Assembly: GCA_947561715.1 (NCBI GenBank)
Contig: OX387197.1
Span: forward strand, 377,001 to 441,000
DNA: 64,000 bases
Direction of reading: 5' to 3'
DNA from: Ascidia mentula
Taxonomy: Eukaryota; Chordata; Ascidiacea; Phlebobranchia; Ascidiidae
The notes below the pieces were generated by a model. The model did not search any database, was not told where the DNA came from, and was given only the letters and a program-made list of their open reading frames with translations. Positions 36,086 through 47,105 of this stretch are shown piece by piece. Numbering within the stretch: position 1 is the stretch's first letter; each line of letters opens with the position of its first letter. A program made the translations under genes and the position numbers.

Positions 36086-37768
36086 AGCATGCAAGTTCCA
36101 CCGAACTTCGTTTCTCTACCCCCACCTAACGGCAGAAACATACAAGGTTTCAAAAAACGCCAAGTTCTCCAATAACCGTGAACATTAAACTTGTATAGAC
36201 ACATGTTAAAACTACTGAGGATGTTTAATCAGGAACCATTACGCACATGTCCTGACTCCAACCTTAGGTTTATTGCATCTGTTCACAATCCCTGCCAACC
36301 AGACCAGATTTTCCAACACATAAATTATAACAAAACATGTAGACTTGCGATGACGTAAATTACGCACTGTCATCTGTATAATTGTTATTATATCTGGTAT
36401 AGTATATATGTATAAGATGTGTTACACAATGTGATATTTAAAATCCCGAACGTTTGAGCGCTGTTTACTATTTTCCCTCGCCTAAAATCTCGGACATATC
36501 AGGGGAATTCCCTACCACATATCTCAACACTATCATAGGATCGCATTCACCCGCACTTGAAGGTGATGAGTTGCCACCGGTCGCACCAAACAATAATCAG
36601 CAACCCAACCTCATTATAACCGTTCACAAACACAAACCTACATCAGGTTTAAACCACGATGAATAAAATCAGCAACTCGTCATGCATAAAAAAATCAAAC
36701 TTGTAATAAAGATAGAAATAATCTGGAGTCATGCCAGTTTGTTGCAAATACAAGATTTCAGTATTAGTGGAATGTTTGTGGAAGTGATGGCACCATCTTA
36801 CTTTACAATAGATTTTCACTTGTTAAAAAACCTGCTCTGTCACCTAGCGACAGATGTCATTTGAAGTCAATTTAGAGAGGAATTAATTTTAATGCAAGTT
36901 AACGAGACATATAATAAACATATAAGTTTTAGGTAACTGCAGTGAATCATGCAACATTCAAAGTAATAAAGTCCTGTTTCGCATGAGTAGTTATCGTGTG
37001 TCGATTCAACCATTGGCCATACTTTAAATTATTTCAATACAGACTGTTTGAATTACTCGGCAACTTGATATTTCGATTGTTCGGTCTGTATGACGCAACA
37101 AAGCTGAAACTAACTTGTATTTTTATTTATTATCAAGTTAGGAATGATTCCACAAGCTATAACACAATACCAGCACAAGAGAAACACGGCGAAAAAAGGC
37201 AATTAATCCGCATAAGTGCAAATATAGAAAATTAGGCTTCTTCTTTATACCTCAGCAACAACGCATGTATACAACCCTTATTCATTGGTAATTGCTTTGT
37301 TATGCATGTGAAATAAGATGGGTATTCCCCGTAGACGAAGTTTATTTAAATAAAAACACAATTATGCGGGTTAAAGGTTACCGATTGCTTGTATTGCGGG
37401 TTCAACAGAATAAAAGCAGCAAAAAATTAATGGTAGTCGAACAATTCACAACAAGAAATAAACACAGCCGAGTAATTACAGGCGATATTGTTTCAAGTTC
37501 TGGTCTCAGCTTAGCTGTTGACCTTGATTTTGAATCCGCGTAAAACACGAAGGCACGACATTATGACGTAATAAAGGACAGTTGCGTTGCAACCGGTATG
37601 AACAAAAATCATAGACAGCATATACATAGACTTGATAAAGCTAGAGAAACGTTGATACAAATGAAAATTCTGCAAGGTCGCACACTCTGCCATAACAACG
37701 TCCAAATTTCAATGTTTTGTTAAACGTGTTTTGTGTTTTATTTTCATACACTTTAACATTCTTTTGAT

Positions 37769-38113
37769 TTACTTTAATTTTTTACTTAAAAGCGTGGGGG
37801 ATTGAAGATTTGGAAATGACAATGACAATGAGTTTTCCTTCAATGAAGGCGTAGTTTGGTCGAAAGTTAGATATGCGATTCTTCTCTTTCGTTGATAAGT
37901 CTTACCAGACCTGGTCAGTGGATCAGTCAAGGGATTTCTTGCCATGTCAATTGTTACCTTTGCATCAGAAAGCGGACATACCACATTTAGACTTTGTATC
38001 AAAGGTTGATGTTCATGGTAAGGGTAAATGTCGGTTGAACCACTTGAGCCATCAAGCTCTTGCATGACGTCATCTTGGCAGTCGGATATCCTGGATTTAC
38101 AAACTCTATTAAT
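37769..38113 (-). CDS. Candidate terminal coding exon of an unknown gene
   Basis: An open frame of about 110 codons, rich in Ser/Thr/Pro with acidic and basic patches (SDCQDDVMQELDGSSGS, ARNPLTDPL, KTYQRKRRIAYL), ends at a stop at 37769. A possible AG acceptor (TAAATCCAG) lies at its start and a possible GT donor (GCAAAG/GTAACA) in the middle. No family is recognised. Composition resembles a cytoplasmic tail or an unstructured regulatory region, but chance cannot be excluded. Confidence 0.25.
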   Translation of the reverse strand: MNRVCKSRISDCQDDVMQELDGSSGSTDIYPYHEHQPLIQSLNVVCPLSDAKVTIDMARNPLTDPLTRSGKTYQRKRRIAYLTFDQTTPSLKENSLSLSFPNLQSPTLLSKKLK

Positions 38114-38273
38114 TTAAACCACCACATAATAAGTTGTAATTATTAAAACAACATAGCTCTATTCGCAAACATATGTGGTATAATTATAGATGTCAGGCGC
38201 ACCCTAAAGACCGATTGTTTTGTTTTTCGGTGACCCAAGTTACATGCTTGCAAAAATATTCGAAAATAAGAAA

Positions 38274-38572
38274 ACATGGTATCCTTTGATGTGGCGTCAG
38301 TGTTCACCAATGTACCGACATCCCTAGCACTTTTATGGCAGGCTTTAAAAAAGACGACTATCTCGAGGATAGAACGCTTTTATCCCAGGAAGACATTGCA
38401 AAAGAAGGACTTTTTTACGTTTCTTGTTAGAATATTGTCAACAAGTTTTCCCATATCCGTTGTAGTTGTCAAGAGAAATAAGTTGCCACTTCTGGTCAAG
38501 CATTCGGTGACATTCGGATACAAAGTTGCCTTTGATGTGTTAATGACACAGAACATGTACTTTCAGGAGTAA
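38274..38572 (+). mobile_element. Penelope-like element reverse transcriptase fragment
   Basis: Contains VSFDVASVFTNVP, the hallmark first-Asp motif of Penelope-like reverse transcriptases (SFDVVSLFTNIP). The fragment is short and broken. It lies just before the palindromic insertion at 38919, which carries hammerhead motifs of the kind known from Penelope-like elements, so the two may be related. Confidence 0.75.
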
Positions 38573-39061
38573 ACAACAACAACTTGTTGGAAATGTTGTG
38601 CATCCAGAAGTGTGTTTATGCCCCAATCACGTGATATCACAACCAGTGTTGCGTGTCCTTTTTATTTATGTGCCACTAAATGTTTTTGTGTGGTTTACGT
38701 TCGATGAAGTCGTGCTGTATGGCAGACCAAACTTTGGAAGAATAAAACACGTAAATTTATACCAGGAGATCAATCCTGTTCAAATTGTGGAATGCCTGGC
38801 AGCAAAATTAGCACAATCTAAGTATAGACGAAACAATGATACAGGCTGGCAAAAATTTCTAGAATTATTTTTGGAGCAGAATCTTTCAATCTTTAAAAAT
38901 GTTTTATAATTTTATTGTCGATGAAAAAACAATAAACAACACCGGATCGGTGAACCAAGCCACCCTGGTAGGCTGTCGATCGATACCGTATCTGTAGTAG
39001 CTGAGTAAAACTTTTAAATCAATCTTTCAGACAGCTCTTTTAAAGATGTTTTTATTTTTGT

Positions 39062-39105
39062 CAGAAAAATATATTTCGCCCTGAAAAGGGCATCATCAGT
39101 TTCTG
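39062..39105 (-). ncRNA. Hammerhead ribozyme motif, left arm of palindrome
   Basis: Mirror copy of the motif at 40157-40200. On the - strand: CAGAAA, CUGAUGA, a stem-loop with GCCC/GGGC, GAAA, UAUAUU, UUUCUG. Stem I (CAGAAA/UUUCUG) is perfect, and AUAUAU allows only a tiny or an intermolecular stem III. Confidence 0.7.
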
Positions 39106-39509
39106 CAAAGTGTACAAAACAACGTAAAATAACGAAGTAGAAGTCTGCCACATTAAGGAAAGTACCTTGATAAAAATTAAAAAACTTAAAAAAATTAAAA
39201 ATTAGATAATGCAAATGAAAACCTGGATATGTAAGAAAAGAACTAGTAACTGACTGCCAGTATAATTCCAACAAAAAATATGTCGCCCAAAACCTGACAA
39301 AACTCGCGAGCAAGTCCAACATCTAAATGTACACGTCACACGATATACGACGCCAAAAAATGCAACGAACCGTAAAGAGGAAAAAACACTACAAAGAAGG
39401 GAACACGAGGTTCGAACTTGACAATATTGTCCGCCTAAAGGCTCAAAAGTTCGAACCTCGTGTTCCCTTCTTTGTAGTGTTTTTTCCGGTGTTTCTAAAA
39501 TGCACAATG

Positions 39510-39862
39510 TCGCTAATGTCGCTAATGCCCCGTTTTGTGAATGATGCTGCTAATGCCCGCTTATGTGGCTAATGCCGCTAATGTCGCTAATGCCGCTAAT
39601 GCCCGCTTATGTGGCTAATGCCGCTTATGTGGCTAATGCCCGCTAATGCCCGCTAATGTAGCTAATGCCGCTAATGCCCGCTTATGGAGCTAATGGCGCT
39701 TTAACATTAGCTACATTAGCGGCATTAGCGCCATTAGCTACATTAGCGCCATTAGCTCCACAAGCGGGCATTAGCGGCATTAGCTACATTAGCGGGCATT
39801 AGCGGCATTAGCGGCATTAGCGGCATTAGCGGCATTAGCGGCATTAGCTGCCTTAGCGGCAT
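39510..39862. repeat. Minisatellite of 9-bp GCTAATGCC-type units that flips orientation
   Basis: Up to about 39,698 the units read GCTAATGCC/GCTAATGTC/GCTTATGTG; after GGCGCTTTAACATTAGC they continue as the reverse complement (GGCATTAGC). The array is therefore itself an inverted repeat at the centre of the large palindrome. Variants (TGCCCGC, TGTAGC, TGGAGC) are mirrored only in part. Confidence 0.85.
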
Positions 39863-40156
39863 TGTGCATTTTAGAAACACCCTGTTTTTTCCTCTTTACG
39901 GTTCGTTGCATTTTTTGGCGTCGTATATCGTGTGACGTGTACATTTAGATGTTGGACTTGCTCGCGAGTTTTGTCAGGTTTTGGGCGACATATTTTTTGT
40001 TGGAATTATACTGGCAGTCAGTTACTAGTTCTTTTCTTACATATCCAGGTTTTTATTTGCATTATCTAATTTTTAATTTTTTTAATTTTTATCAAGGTAC
40101 TTTCCTTAATGTGGCAGACTTCTACTTCGTTATTTTACGCTGTTTTATACACTTTG

Positions 40157-40200
40157 CAGAAACTGATGATGCCCTTTTCAGGGCGAAATATATTTTTCTG
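40157..40200 (+). ncRNA. Hammerhead ribozyme motif, right arm of palindrome
   Basis: Stem I CAGAAA (40157-40162) pairs with UUUCUG (40195-40200). Core CUGAUGA is at 40163-40169, stem II GCCC/GGGC with a 6-nt loop, GAAA at 40185-40188. Cleavage is predicted after U40194 (UU). The stretch AUAUAU forms a 2-bp hairpin or, as a palindrome, a stem III between two ribozymes. That is the dimeric form described for Penelope-like hammerheads. Confidence 0.75.
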
Positions 40201-40288
40201 ACAAAAATAAAAACATCTTTAAAAGAGCTGTCTGAAAGATTGATTTAAAAGTTTTACTCAGCTACTATAATTTTATTGTAATTTGTTT

Positions 40289-41521
40289 TTACCTTACGTC
40301 GCAATGTTGGTCTTTGTAGGAGGGGACTTTTTGGGAGGGGTCGTTTTGGGAGAGGTCTTTTTGTTGTTTTAATTTCCACCACAAAACAACAACTAATACA
40401 GCAGACAGAATACTGAACACCGAAGTTATTGTAATCAAGGAAGTTGAACTTTCATTGCCTCCTGTAAATACAGTGACAGATCAAACAATACTTAACTTGT
40501 GATTAAAATTAACTGTTGGTTATATTGAAAGGATAAACCTGCATTGCTTACCTACATTGCTTAAAAACCAACTGTTTAAATTACCGTAGTTTTCGATACA
40601 AAGACATCACATACCATAATATAAATAAATCATAATTCATACCTTGTATATGAATCATCACTGGTTTACTATATGGTCCTTTACCAGCTAAGTTTGCAAC
40701 TCTCATTTTCACCCAACAATATCTGTTGACATTTGAAACATCGACCTTGAATACAAAGTAAAATTAAAATAATAAAATCATTTAAAATCAAGAATTGTTA
40801 ATGTCGTGCACCTTGAAGACAGTTTGTGTTGCATGAAAATCAAGTTCAGTTTTTTTAATCCAAGAACTTCCACTAGGTGGTGTTGGAGTATCATTACCAT
40901 TGTAAGAATTCTCCTCGTGTAAAAATATTTCATAACTCATAGTTTTTGCTCCAAAATATTTGTTTGGAAAAACCTGATCGTAAATGAAGGAAAGTCTAGT
41001 TATGCATTGAAAATTTGCAGCAAACATAAACATTAGAGGCTCCCACAACATGAGATAAAGTATTGGATAGAAATGAAAAAATAAATATTTACCTCCCAAG
41101 TAACAATTACATCACTAGAGTTGTTGACATTAACTGATATCACTGTTGGTTCCAACACAGGGGCTAAAACATATAATTATTACTTCGAGCAGCAATTCGT
41201 TTGAGCATGAACATTTAAAATAACAATTACCCCCAGTAAGTGTCAAACTTCTTTCACTTTGATCACTGGCCTCACTTTTTCCCATCTTGTTCCATGCATA
41301 AACACGATATGAGTAATAATTATATGGAAGTAAGTTTTCAACTGTGCATGATGTTGTGTTTGTAAAACAAGCTTGACTCCATTCTGTGTCATATTCTCCT
41401 TTCTTTTCAGCTTCATAACTAGTTATGGAGGCTTCATTTGATTTAGGTTCGACCCATGTAACAAGTTGAGAGTTGGACGATGAATACATCACCATCACGT
41501 TGTTTGGTGCATCAGGTGGGG
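40289..41521 (-). CDS. L1/contactin-like receptor, partial copy B (FN3-FN3-TM exons)
   Basis: Five exons in reading order: 41231-41521 (FN3-1), 41093-41163, 40812-40973 and 40643-40745 (FN3-2), 40289-40461 (TM and tail). All are open with correct splice sites and phases. The last encodes a membrane helix (ITSVFSILSAVLVVVLWW) and a tail of about 30 residues with QKDLSQNDPSQKVPSYKD. Homology to copies C and D continues about 200 bases upstream of FN3-1 and then breaks near 41760, so the Ig exons are missing. FN3-1 starts in phase 1, so the Ig6 exon of copy C upstream on the same strand could splice into it. B could therefore be an alternative 3' end of the C/D unit rather than a separate gene. 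Confidence 0.75.
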
Positions 41522-42199
41522 CTGGAACAAGAATATGCCCACATTTAACAAATTGTTTAGGCAACAAAGTAGGGAATTATTAGTAACGTTTTCACTGCAA
41601 ACAATTTTAGACAATATTATATCAGTGGACACATGAGTTTATACTTCAGGTAGAAATGCCTAGTTCTAATTAAACAAACAACATATTTGTATAAACTTTA
41701 TGGTTGCCAGGCCATTGTTACATTGATTTATTACCAATGTAAGCATAAAAAATGAATTACCAATGACATACGTGTATTAACAAAAGCTAGCCTATATTAA
41801 TTTTTAATACACTGGCTCTTGTGCTTTTCCAGATAATAAAATTGATGGGAAATCTTTGAGTGCAGTTGGGAAGCTGGATGTTTACAACTATTTTTGCCAG
41901 AAGAGCCGTTCTCGTCAACCCTTGCAGTTTTGCAGTGTCCATGTCATTTTATGTATCTCGTTAATTTTTACGTGCGCAGTAACTTGCAGAGCATGCAAAA
42001 TATAAGTGACTTAATTCTTATTTGTGCATTATTTTGATTGCTGAGCCCAAACAAGGCAGGAATTTAAGTACCAAAATTATTTATTGGGTATACGTAAAAT
42101 AACCCAAAATAGTAATATGGTTCTTTATACCAAAAGAAAAAGTTTTGGGGTTCTCAACGAAAGTACCCAAAACTCGAGGTCATATCTACCCAAGTTTGT
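41522..42199. other. Breakpoint region between receptor copy B and the segmental duplication
   Basis: Homologous to the intron before FN3-1 of copy C up to about 41760, then unrelated. No gene is supported. Confidence 0.4.
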
Positions 42200-44222
42200 T
42201 TAAAGACCCCCAACAAACTTCATTCACCCAAAAAAGATTTGGTAAAAACGACACGACTGAACAAATTTTGACACTTATAACACAACTAAACGTATACCCT
42301 TTGCTTTTATATTAATACTAGTTTAGTGCTGACCCCTTTCAAGTCACTTACCTATACATAATGCCTTACTCTATCCTCTTAATTCAGTTTATTTAATTTA
42401 GAGTATTGTTAAAGTTTTTCACGCTGAAAAAAAGTTTGAAAACCGATAAAACAATGAGGGGGAATCACCGTTCGTCGTAGGATCTCAGTATTTCTGAATA
42501 TTTTCCACGCATGAGGAGATAGGCGTGTGTTTATTCAACCATGAATCAATATGTTCACCTACCTAGGGTCGCACACGTATTAAATGATCTTTATTATAAT
42601 TACAACTGTTACAATCCGGATTCATTTAAACTTAAACTGATTTTAAACTTTGCTGTGCGTTGTGATCCTAAAGAACTTCAAACCCTGCTCTAACTTCTGC
42701 TCAAGCCACTGTCTGATCGTTCATCGAACAAGGTTGCTTTTTATATGTTCATCCCTGGACCCCCTGTGCAACAAACTTCTTCAAAAGCGAGCTGAAGGAG
42801 ACAAAGTTGCGCCGGGCTACTCTGTTTGCACATAACACCATCTTACACTCTGTGTTCAATTGTGTGGACACTGTTCCTACATGAGTGCCTACAATCAATA
42901 TTTGCTTCGAGTTCCGTTGTGCCTGATATCCAAATATGGGAAACACGTGGATGTAACAAATGTTCGGTCCTTGTGTAAAGTTTCTCAGTGAACTTTCAAT
43001 TGGGATTTTTGTGACCAAACACACATATCTCCTAATCAATTGATGTTTGATGCTTATTTTTTTCTTTTATATCCTGGGACTTGTAAAGCGTGATGTGTTA
43101 CTAAGCAACCATGAAGAACGCATTTCAACTGCAACGATTTTCAATAAACCAGCAATCTACTTACTTTGGTTTATGTTCAGTTATTTTTTGTTTTAAAGAA
43201 GTTGACCAGGGGTTCTATAATATAACTTAACCAACGATGCGGAAAGTTAAGGCGAACACAATCCCCAGTAACATGACGTAGACAGTTTAATCACGTGACA
43301 TGTTGTGTAGTGAGGAGTGGGGGACGGTAGCGATTAACATCCCTGTCTTTCATTGTTCGACACGAACTGCGGGAAACATATTCGATGTTTAATCCACGTT
43401 CAACCACACCGAGAGCTCGGGTGCAAAACAAACAACAATTAATCTCGTGACTCCGAACCCCAATCATGTTGAAACGTGATTTGTGCGAACAAAGGTGGAG
43501 TTTACTTGTGGGCTGCAAACTTTGTGCGGGAACTTTACCTACTTGTTCCAAGAAGTTGTGAATGAAGTGTATTTGTTTAATGTTTTCATGATGGCAACTC
43601 TCCAATGGTACGAGGTTATTCACCTGATACTAGACACGCCCATGAACCACCCACTGATTCGTAAGAACACAAACAGACGTAACCTCAGTAACAATCTGTT
43701 TGAACGAAACTTGGTGCAAAGTGTTGCACAAAGTGATCAAAATGAAGTTTGTGGGTTTGTTTGTATCGGACGTTTAGTAGCCGCCCGGGGCAATACAAAT
43801 GTTCACAAACACAAAAGTACAGCTGGTCTAATAATGATTTAAAAAATATAACTAAAGAAGACGAAGGCGAAATCATGGAACAACACAAAGCAAACTTTGT
43901 TGCACCAAATTCATCAGCACAGACGAAGTTGTTACCAGCACAGGTTATGGTGAACTACAATGCATCGTATACTTCTTTTATATCCTGGTTTTTACCACCA
44001 CCATATGTATGTAGGGATGTGGAACTGGATTATCACCATTGGAAAGCATTTCACATGGTCAGTGTTTCCTGGTGATTTTTGTGGTAAAAAGATGCCCGGC
44101 AATTAAATGAGGCAGACCTGGTGTCTCCAATATTGATTCACGCAGGCATTGTTTGCTATCTGATCACGTGACCGTTTGCACAAACAAAAATGATAATTTA
44201 AACTTTACGACAGAGGAATAAA

Positions 44223-44311
44223 AGCTGCACTGATGAGACCTTTTAGGTCGAAACAGTGGCCATCTGTCTGCAGCTTACACAATTCATATTATTGGCTCCA
44301 CATTGCTTATC
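44223..44311 (+). mobile_element. 89-bp mobile element made of a hammerhead ribozyme plus 37-nt tail
   Basis: GAATAAA is duplicated at 44216-44222 and 44312-44318. The paralogous site in unit 1 (34652-34658, GGAATAAATTTTAG) has one copy and no insert, so this is a discrete insertion. Nearly 60% of the insert is the ribozyme; the rest ends ATTGGCTCCACATTGC. It has no coding capacity, no tRNA promoter and no poly(A) tail. A rearranged relative lies at 11399-11475. Confidence 0.85.
44224..44274 (+). ncRNA. Type I hammerhead ribozyme, all core residues intact
   Basis: Stem I GCUGCA (44224-44229) pairs perfectly with UGCAGC (44269-44274). Core CUGAUGA is at 44230-44236. Stem II is GACC/GGUC with a UUUUA loop (44237-44249). 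GAAA is at 44250-44253. Stem III is ACAG/CUGU (closing A included) with a 7-nt loop. The cleavage triplet is GUC, so scission is predicted after C44268. Every conserved catalytic position matches the hammerhead consensus, including G and A of CUGAUGA and GAAA. Confidence 0.88.
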
Positions 44312-44432
44312 GAATAAATTTTAGTTTGTATCGTCAGTGTTTCGCTGGTGTGTAAAACCAATGACTCTATTTAAAAAGGTTTATGACGACACAATCACCC
44401 TCCACCCAGGGCAATGACCCCAATAAACCTTT

Positions 44433-44558
44433 GTTGCGTAACTTTCACTCTTCGTTGCGTAACTTTCACTCTTCGTTGCGTAACTTTCACTCTTCGTTGC
44501 GTAACTTTCACTCTTCGTTGCGTAACTTTCACTCTTCGTTGCGTAACTTTCACCCTCC
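44433..44558 (+). repeat. 21-bp minisatellite, six units
   Basis: GTTGCGTAACTTTCACTCTTC repeated six times with almost no variation. The paralogous site near 34775 has one unit, so expansion followed the duplication. Confidence 0.9.
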
Positions 44559-46360
44559 GTTAGGGTTTGGACAAAACGACCATTTATATTTTATCCCTGA
44601 TGGCTCACCCGACGACAGAACAATGTTACCTTGGGTTAATAATTGCCCAGAAATCTGGTAAGTTTGCTCGGTCGTAATATCCGCACCGAGAACTGGTTTT
44701 AACACCTTGTGTCGTAACAGTTGGCAATTTGTGATGGACACTATATGTTATTCGGACATTTATCTATCAAACATTGGGCTGAATAACTATTCTGTTTCAA
44801 AAAAACTTATGACATCACATGTTGGTAACTTGTTCAACTTTATTTAAATAATAAAAACCCCGAGCAAGGAAACAACTTAAACCATCTTTGCATCACTCAA
44901 ATTATTGAAACTTAAAACGCACTTTGATCAAAAAAACGGTTTTTTGTTTTTAAATTTAAGAAACTTTTGATATTTTCATTGTTTTATTTTTTATTCCCCT
45001 TCCACACGTACCGAGTTTGTATCATCAGTTCAAACTCCATAAAAAGTCAACCTACTATCAATCTAACACGCGTAAAATTGTTAAAACTGAGGAAGTTTTG
45101 TGGTTGTTACAATAAACCACATTACTGGCCTAGTGATTTTTATATATAGTTGACATTTGTGTCATATGTTGATGTTTTGCAATGCTGCGTGCTTAGCAAC
45201 TTCGACATCAGGCATTGTTTAAACTGCTTGTTACACCTACATGGCCAAACACAACGTCCTAAAAAACGCCCTGACGGATTTTTCCTTTTTTACTTTCCAC
45301 ACCCCCGACACGCCCCCTGATGATTGGGATGACGTCACAACAGCTCATTAGCATACAAGTTCCATCGAACTTCGTTTGTCTACCCCCACCTAACGGCAGC
45401 TACATACAAGGTTTCAAAAAACGCAAAGTTTTTCAATAACACGTTTCCCGACTTCAACCTTAGGTTTATCAAATCTGTTCACAATCCCTGCCAACCAGAC
45501 CAGACCAGACTCCGACACATAAATTACAATACAAAAAACAAGAATTGCGATAACGTAAATTATGCATGGTCATCTGTACAATTGTCAGTATATCTGGTAT
45601 AGTATATCGGTATAAGGTGTGTTACACAATGAGAGATTTTAAATCCGGACGTTTAAGCGTTGTTTATTATTTTCTCTCACCTAAAATCTTGGACATATCA
45701 GGGGAAATCCCTTTCATAGGATTGCATTCATCCGCTCTTGAAGGTGATTGGTTGCCGTCGGTCGCACCGAATAATCGTCAACAACTCATCACTTTATAAC
45801 TGTTTACAAACCTACATTAGGTTTAGACCACGACCTATAATCAGCAACTCATCATGAATTAAAACAAACTTGTAATAAAGATATAAATAATCTGAAGTCA
45901 TGCCTGTTGGCTGCACTTACAAGATTTCAGTCAGTATTAGTGCAATTTTTGTGGAAGTGACGTCACCATCTTACTTTACAATTTTTTTTGGTTTCGCAGA
46001 AAATAACCTAAGGTCAACAAAGCACTTGTTTATAAAACCTGCACTGCCACCTAGCGACAGATTTCATTCAGAGTCGATTTAGAAAGGAATCAATTTCAAT
46101 GCAACTTACCGAGACATATAATAAACAAACAAATTTTAGTGGTTATCGTGCGTCATGTAAAAAAAACGTAGAATTTGCAAATATTAAAACAAAAAATAAT
46201 TTACAGGCGAAAAAAATATAAACGCATTTCGGCTTAGCAACAGTCTATGCATCGGTGCATCACTGGTTGCTTTGTTACGTTTGTGGTTTAAGATGGGTAT
46301 TTCCCACAGGCGTGACTTATTCAGATACAGATATGTGGAGTAAAGGTTACCAACTGCTGG

Positions 46361-46885
46361 TAAACAACTTCCACGTGTTCAAGACCTCAGCGATGAACGC
46401 ATTTGTAAGTTGAGTGGCCATGATACCAAAGCAAGTGCAGTAATTTGATGATTGGCAATACTAGTAATGCAATGACATAATGTAACCATATATGGAAGAT
46501 AGTACCCGACATATATGACTGTCATACAATACATTGTTACCTATTCGCTGGAGGTTTGTCTGGATTGAATGTGAAAGTGTGTTGCGACAAAAACACACAA
46601 CAAGTTGTTATATACTGCCGGATATTACGCGCATTGTTATTTATCATTGACACATCCACTGTTATGAATGTGAAGCGTTTCAAGAAAGTTTGGCAATGAT
46701 CCAACTCTTTCTCCAGCAATTGGGTTTTATCGGAGGCAACTTCGTGTCCAAATCGAAAGTTTGGACAACACAGCCTTGATGGCGTCTTTCGATGTGACGT
46801 TGGGGTGATAGTCTTTTTTTAACGTCATGTATGATGCAGAAACAGTCCCACAAACAACAAATTATGGGGCTTGGTAGACAAATGT
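46361..46885. other. Spacer, nothing recognised
   Basis: Between the end of the segmental duplication and the RPS18 fragment; no exon, TIR or array is seen. Confidence 0.3.
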
Positions 46886-47105
46886 TCACATCTTCTTGGA
46901 CACACCAACGGTACGACCACGTCTACCAGTGGTTTTAGTGTGTTGGCCGCACACTCTGAAACCCCAGTAGTGTCGAAGACCTCGGTGGACACGGATTTTC
47001 TTCATTCGTTCCAGATCCTCGCGGAGCTTGTTATCGAGCTGTTTAGACAAGACCTGACTGAACTTGCCGTCGCGGACATCCTTTTGTCGATTGAGAAAAA
47101 ATAAA
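46886..47105 (-). pseudogene. RPS18: 5'-truncated ribosomal protein S18 copy
   Basis: Encodes the last about 70 residues of RPS18, a small-subunit protein: [60 protein letters not shown]. Similarity starts abruptly at FLNRQKD, nothing before it matches, and no promoter or start codon is in place. The conserved ARG in VRG reads as Cys. It is either a truncated retrocopy or one exon left by a rearrangement; no poly(A) tract is evident after the stop. Confidence 0.85.

Larger units (their letters stand above)
31730..37400. repeat. Segmental duplication, unit 1 (partner 42200-46360)
   Basis: Non-coding DNA colinear with 42200-46360 in direct orientation. Matching anchors include ACACGACTGAACAAA / ACATGACTGAACAAA, GTTGACCAGGGGTTCTATAAT (33535 and 43201), CGTACCGAGTTTGTATCATC (35558 and 45007) and AGGGGAATTCCCT / AGGGGAAATCCCT. 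Divergence is moderate with many indels. No gene is supported in it. The pair lies next to receptor copies A and B, so it probably arose with the receptor cluster. Confidence 0.85.
38919..40265. mobile_element. Palindromic insertion with a hammerhead motif at each end
   Basis: The 14-bp repeat TATAATTTTATTGT flanks the segment exactly (38905-38918 and 40266-40279). Inside, 38997-39385 and 39885-40265 are near-perfect inverted arms. Each arm carries a hammerhead motif near its outer end. The left arm also holds an extra hairpin of about 100 bp (39385-39487), and the centre is an inverted minisatellite. Its right edge lies 24 bases from the stop codon of receptor copy B. The hammerheads point to Penelope-like retroelements; no complete reverse transcriptase is present. 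The inverted dimer seems to have been inserted as one unit. Confidence 0.8.
42200..46360. repeat. Segmental duplication, unit 2 (partner 31730-37400)
   Basis: Colinear with unit 1 but shorter. It has two gains relative to unit 1 (the hammerhead element at 44223 and the 21-bp minisatellite at 44433) and lacks others (the SINE at 36008). No coding exon is supported. Confidence 0.85.

Noticed and set aside
38598-38909. 103-codon open frame after the Penelope-like fragment
   Set aside because: No recognisable domain; composition is not convincing and its end overlaps the target duplication of the palindrome.
39014-40248. Two matching 100-codon frames facing each other
   Set aside because: They are the arms of the palindrome and include the hammerhead sequence; not protein-coding.
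44383-44661. Protein with repeated SSLRNFH units
   Set aside because: A 21-bp minisatellite is always open in one frame; the paralogous site is non-coding.
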